A stretch of DNA of 64,000 bases from Lachnospiraceae bacterium (lineage in GTDB: Bacteria > Bacillota > Clostridia > Lachnospirales > Lachnospiraceae), in NCBI GenBank assembly GCA_022767285.1, contig JALENY010000001.1:1-64000 (forward strand), given 5' to 3'. A model generated the notes under the pieces. The model did no database searches. It had not been told where the DNA came from and saw nothing but the letters and a program-made list of their open reading frames with translations. Numbering within the stretch: the first letter of the stretch is position 1; each line of letters begins with the position of its first letter. A program made the position numbers and the translations under genes. This document shows, piece after piece, positions 61,502 through 64,000 of the stretch.

Positions 61502-61530
61502 ATTATAGCGAAGTCGGAGAGAAAATACAA
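61502..61530 (-). promoter_or_regulatory. Promoter of ispG
   Basis: On the minus strand TTGTAT (61530-61525) and a perfect TATAAT (61507-61502) are 17 bp apart. Confidence 0.7.
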
Positions 61531-61620
61531 GGGTGGATAACTGAATAATCTCTGCCTGCCACGATTCATACAAAACACCTCTTATCATTCACAAAACAAA
61601 CGATCAATTTCCCCAAAGGC

Positions 61621-61658
61621 GGAAAAAGGATGTGCCAATATAAGGGCCATCCTTTTTT
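61621..61658 (-). terminator. Terminator of cysE
   Basis: AAAAAGGATG with extra pairs pairs to CATCCTTTTT; a T-run follows on the minus strand, five bases after the cysE stop. Confidence 0.88.
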
Positions 61659-61662
61659 CTGA

Positions 61663-62613
61663 TCATATAATATAATACCACTCCTCGCTCTGCGCAATCT
61701 CCGTGGTATTTCGTTTTCCCTGCCTGTACTCCAGTTCCTGATTCTTAATGCTGACCCTCGTATTACTTGGAATCGAAACCGTAATAAATGCATTGCCGCC
61801 AATTACGGAATCATGGCCGATCACTGTATCTCCGCCGAGGATAGAGGCTCCTGCATATATCGTTACATTATCTTCAATGGTAGGATGCCTCTTTTTTCCA
61901 TGCAGTTTCTGCCCGCCTCTGGTGGACAGAGCCCCGATGGTAACCCCCTGATATATTTTCACATTGTCCCCAATAACAGCAGTCTCCCCAATTACGATTC
62001 CCGTACCGTGATCGATAAAGAAATATTTACCGAGCACAGCGCCCGGATGAATATCGATGCCGGTAGATGCGTGGGCATATTCTGTCATGATTCGCGGTAC
62101 CAGCGGCACTCCCAGCAGATATAATTCATGAGCGATCCTGTTTACCATCGTCGCATATAGACCCGGATAGGAAAAAATGATTTCCGGTTTGTTGAACGCA
62201 GCAGGGTCTCCATCATAGGCAGCCTGCAAATCCGTCTGAATCAGTTCCCGCACATAAGTCAGTCGATCCAGAAACTTCACGGACAGTTTTTCCGCTTCCA
62301 ACAAAAGTTCCTTCTCGTCTTTCCCTTCGTGATCCGGCAGATACTTCAGCACAATAGAAATCTGTCTGCTCAAATTGAACAACAAATCTTCAAGCTGCAT
62401 GGACAAATTATTGCGTACCGTGTAGATACGATAATTCTTGTTTTTATAATATCCCGGGAAAATAATATTCTGAATCTGATCTATGATTTTTACAATGTCA
62501 TCCCTGCTGGGATGCATAAAATTCTCTACAACATCAATGTCCCTGCCTTTTTCATAATCCTGTATGATTTTTTCAACCAGATAATTTACATCCTTTTCAA
62601 GCCTGTGAACCAT
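61663..62613 (-). CDS. cysE: Serine O-acetyltransferase (EpsC/SrpH type)
   Basis: About 316 residues. The first 160 form an extended helical domain, longer than in E. coli CysE; the C-terminal part is a left-handed beta-helix of hexapeptide repeats with catalytic His in IDHGTGIVIGETAVIGDN and the acceptor region GVTIGALSTRGGQK. It makes O-acetylserine for cysteine synthase. No cysK is visible in the window. ATG at 62613 is preferred to an upstream TTG because GAGAGGG lies seven bases before it. Confidence 0.9.
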   Translation of the reverse strand: MVHRLEKDVNYLVEKIIQDYEKGRDIDVVENFMHPSRDDIVKIIDQIQNIIFPGYYKNKNYRIYTVRNNLSMQLEDLLFNLSRQISIVLKYLPDHEGKDEKELLLEAEKLSVKFLDRLTYVRELIQTDLQAAYDGDPAAFNKPEIIFSYPGLYATMVNRIAHELYLLGVPLVPRIMTEYAHASTGIDIHPGAVLGKYFFIDHGTGIVIGETAVIGDNVKIYQGVTIGALSTRGGQKLHGKKRHPTIEDNVTIYAGASILGGDTVIGHDSVIGGNAFITVSIPSNTRVSIKNQELEYRQGKRNTTEIAQSEEWYYII

Positions 62614-62694
62614 TCTAACGCCCTCTCTTTCCAAATTTATTTAATCAGCAATCCTTCCCTGTAAAATAAAATTCCCAGTACCGTTTTCACCGAA

Positions 62695-62758
62695 AACAAA
62701 AACCGAAGCATTTCCGTAGTATATTCATATCACATATCTCTACTGGAAACCTCCGGTT
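62695..62758 (-). terminator. Terminator of the MetY-type gene
   Basis: AACCGGAGGTTTCC pairs with GGAAATGCTTCGGTT (one wobble, one bulge) across a 29-base loop and is followed by TTTTTGTTTTC on the minus strand. Confidence 0.7.
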
Positions 62759-62764
62759 GTCTGG

Positions 62765-64000
62765 TCAGTTTTTTTCATCCGATTTTTGAATCGCCTGTTC
62801 AAAATCATCAATCAGATCGTCAATGTCCTCGATGCCGACGCTGATCCGAATCAGGTCATCAAAAACACCTGCTGCTCTCTTCTCTTCCTCTGTGCTGTGT
62901 ACGCTGATGGTGGATTCCGGATGGATGACCAGCGTTTTTGTATCGCCAATATTCGATACATTAAGCGGAACTCTGAGCCCATTGATAATAGCAAAAGCTT
63001 TTTCCTTACTGCCTGTGCGCACGGTAACCATCCCGCCATAATGCCCGTTAAACTGCCTCTTTGCAATCTCATGCCACCTGCTGCTCGCTAGACCGGGATA
63101 ATTCACCGTCATTTGAGGATATTTCTCCTGAAGGAAAGTCGCAAGCTTCAGCGCATTGTCGGAAATCCGTTCCATGCGAAGTCCCAGAGACTCCATTCCC
63201 AGACTGTTGTAAAATGCATTCTGCGGCGACAGACAGGCACCCGTATTGCGGAACAAGCCGTTGCGCAGCTTCGCCGTATAGGCAAATGGGCCAAATTTTA
63301 CGTAGTCCGTCATTCCGGGATATTTTACCGTATTCCACTTAAATTTTCCGCTGTCTGTGAGAACACCGCTGATGGAATTGCTGTTGCCGTTGATGTACTT
63401 GGAACTGGAGTTTACCACAATATCCGCTCCCAGAGAGATGGGCTGAACCAGGTAAGCGGTAGTCACTGTGTTGTCAATGATTAACGGCAGCCCGTTTTTA
63501 TGGGCAAGATCAGCCAAAGGTCGGATATCGGTAACATCCAGACACGGATTTCCCAGTGTCTCGGCAAAATACAGCCTGGTATGCTCATTGGTCGCAGCCT
63601 GAAATGCCTCCAGATTGTTATTCTCTACATAATGTGTTTTAATGCCAAAAGCCTCCAGATCCCGAAACAGATCAATACTCCCGCCATACAGGCTGGCACT
63701 GGATACAATCTCGTCCCCGGACCGCAAAATATTGGAAAAGGCATTAAATAACGCCGCCATTCCCGATGCGCACGCTACACTGGCGATGCCGCCTTCTATG
63801 GCCGTCACTCTCTTCTCAAACGCATCGATCGTCGGATTATTGATTCTTGTGTAGGAATAGCCCGGTGCCTGATTATGGAATATTTTTTCCAGCTGTTCGG
63901 CAGACTGATGTGCAAAGGCACTGGATTGATAAATGGGAGTCCAGGTGGCCCCGGTATCTTTATCGCCCTGGTAGGCTCCATGTAACAGTAGTGTATTAAA
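62765..64000 (-). CDS. metY: O-acetylhomoserine sulfhydrylase-type PLP enzyme (MetY), N-terminus cut off
   Basis: The reading frame is open to the right edge; 411 residues are visible and only the first few are missing. Blocks: NTLLLHGAYQGDKDTGATW, TPIYQSSAFAH, YSYTRINNPTIDAFEKRVTA, ACASGMAALFNAFSN, PLP lysine in VVNSSSKYINGNSNS and SVGIEDIDDLIDDF. The TKFxGGH of gamma-synthases is replaced by SKYINGNS, and the long C-terminal insertion fits the MetY/O-acetylhomoserine aminocarboxypropyltransferase group. It makes homocysteine from O-acetylhomoserine plus sulfide or a thiocarboxylated carrier protein. MetA in this window provides the acetylated substrate. Confidence 0.88.
   Translation of the reverse strand, partial: FNTLLLHGAYQGDKDTGATWTPIYQSSAFAHQSAEQLEKIFHNQAPGYSYTRINNPTIDAFEKRVTAIEGGIASVACASGMAALFNAFSNILRSGDEIVSSASLYGGSIDLFRDLEAFGIKTHYVENNNLEAFQAATNEHTRLYFAETLGNPCLDVTDIRPLADLAHKNGLPLIIDNTVTTAYLVQPISLGADIVVNSSSKYINGNSNSISGVLTDSGKFKWNTVKYPGMTDYVKFGPFAYTAKLRNGLFRNTGACLSPQNAFYNSLGMESLGLRMERISDNALKLATFLQEKYPQMTVNYPGLASSRWHEIAKRQFNGHYGGMVTVRTGSKEKAFAIINGLRVPLNVSNIGDTKTLVIHPESTISVHSTEEEKRAAGVFDDLIRISVGIEDIDDLIDDFEQAIQKSDEKN

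Larger units (their letters stand above)
61310..61662 (-). other. 353-base gap between cysE and ispG
   Basis: The gap contains, in leftward order, the cysE terminator, the ispG promoter and the structured ispG leader. No additional gene is supported. Confidence 0.7.

Noticed and set aside
61310-61588. A 90-residue N-terminal extension of IspG
   Set aside because: The extension is read through the promoter and the terminator hairpin; the internal ATG has an excellent ribosome site and matches the family start.

Overview
The window reads as chromosome of an anaerobic, spore-forming member of the Firmicutes, most likely family Lachnospiraceae (Blautia/Ruminococcus-like). The pointers are a class III anaerobic ribonucleotide reductase, a SpoVAF/GerA-type spore protein, a PolC-type replicase, NrdR-type operator boxes, AGGAGG ribosome sites throughout, and a DUF5717/DUF5716 gene pair that I associate with Lachnospiraceae. 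No rRNA, tRNA, CRISPR array, phage or intact insertion sequence was seen. Almost every gene runs leftward; the rightward ones are a HAD phosphatase, a LysR regulator, endonuclease III, an amino-acid ABC transporter and one PLP enzyme.

Layout. 1-5.8 kb: DegV (partial), SpoVAF, a monofunctional transglycosylase, dUTPase and nrdDG behind tandem NrdR boxes. 5.9-11.8 kb: a tight operon of an AI-2E-family permease, metA, a D,D-carboxypeptidase, an aminotransferase and an FMN dehydrogenase. 11.9-15.6 kb: a SEC-C protein, YdcF, thrS and DUF1540. 15.6-16.1 kb is a repeat-rich gap with a possible small RNA. 16-24.3 kb: HAD protein, lipoprotein, purA, LysR, nth and purF-purB. 24.5-27.2 kb: a three-gene amino-acid ABC transporter. 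27.3-33 kb: a three-gene operon of uncharacterised large proteins (DUF5717, a DUF5716 protein that looks like a degenerate Hsp70/actin-fold ATPase, and a TPR protein). 33-34.3 kb: a CobD/HisC-like PLP enzyme.

The right half is dominated by sulfur chemistry. At 34.4-38.3 kb an operon runs LacI regulator - siroheme sulfite reductase - TusA - thioredoxin - ThiS-like carrier - ThiF-like E1 - JAMM protease. That is the parts list of a protein-thiocarboxylate sulfur-transfer route like the HcyS/HcyF/HcyD system of Wolinella succinogenes, which feeds sulfide to O-acetylhomoserine. The other partners are also here: MetA with the acetyl-specific Glu111, a MetY-type enzyme at the right edge, a second Cys/Met PLP enzyme, serine acetyltransferase, a MalY/PatB-type C-S lyase, a stand-alone glutamate-cysteine ligase and MetNI. 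At 45.9-47.6 kb one lipoprotein fuses a polar-amino-acid binding domain to a MetQ/NlpA domain; it sits between a cystine-type transporter and MetNI, and may serve both. tRNA-thiolation and copper-handling genes (rhodanese-TtcA, HMA-UreH-cupredoxin, DUF2318), tcdA and nadA lie between.

55.6-64 kb carries polC, ispG with a structured, attenuator-like leader, cysE and metY. Three families of short structured dispersed repeats occur in intergenic gaps. All functional statements rest on reading the sequence and on recalled family knowledge; no database search was run.
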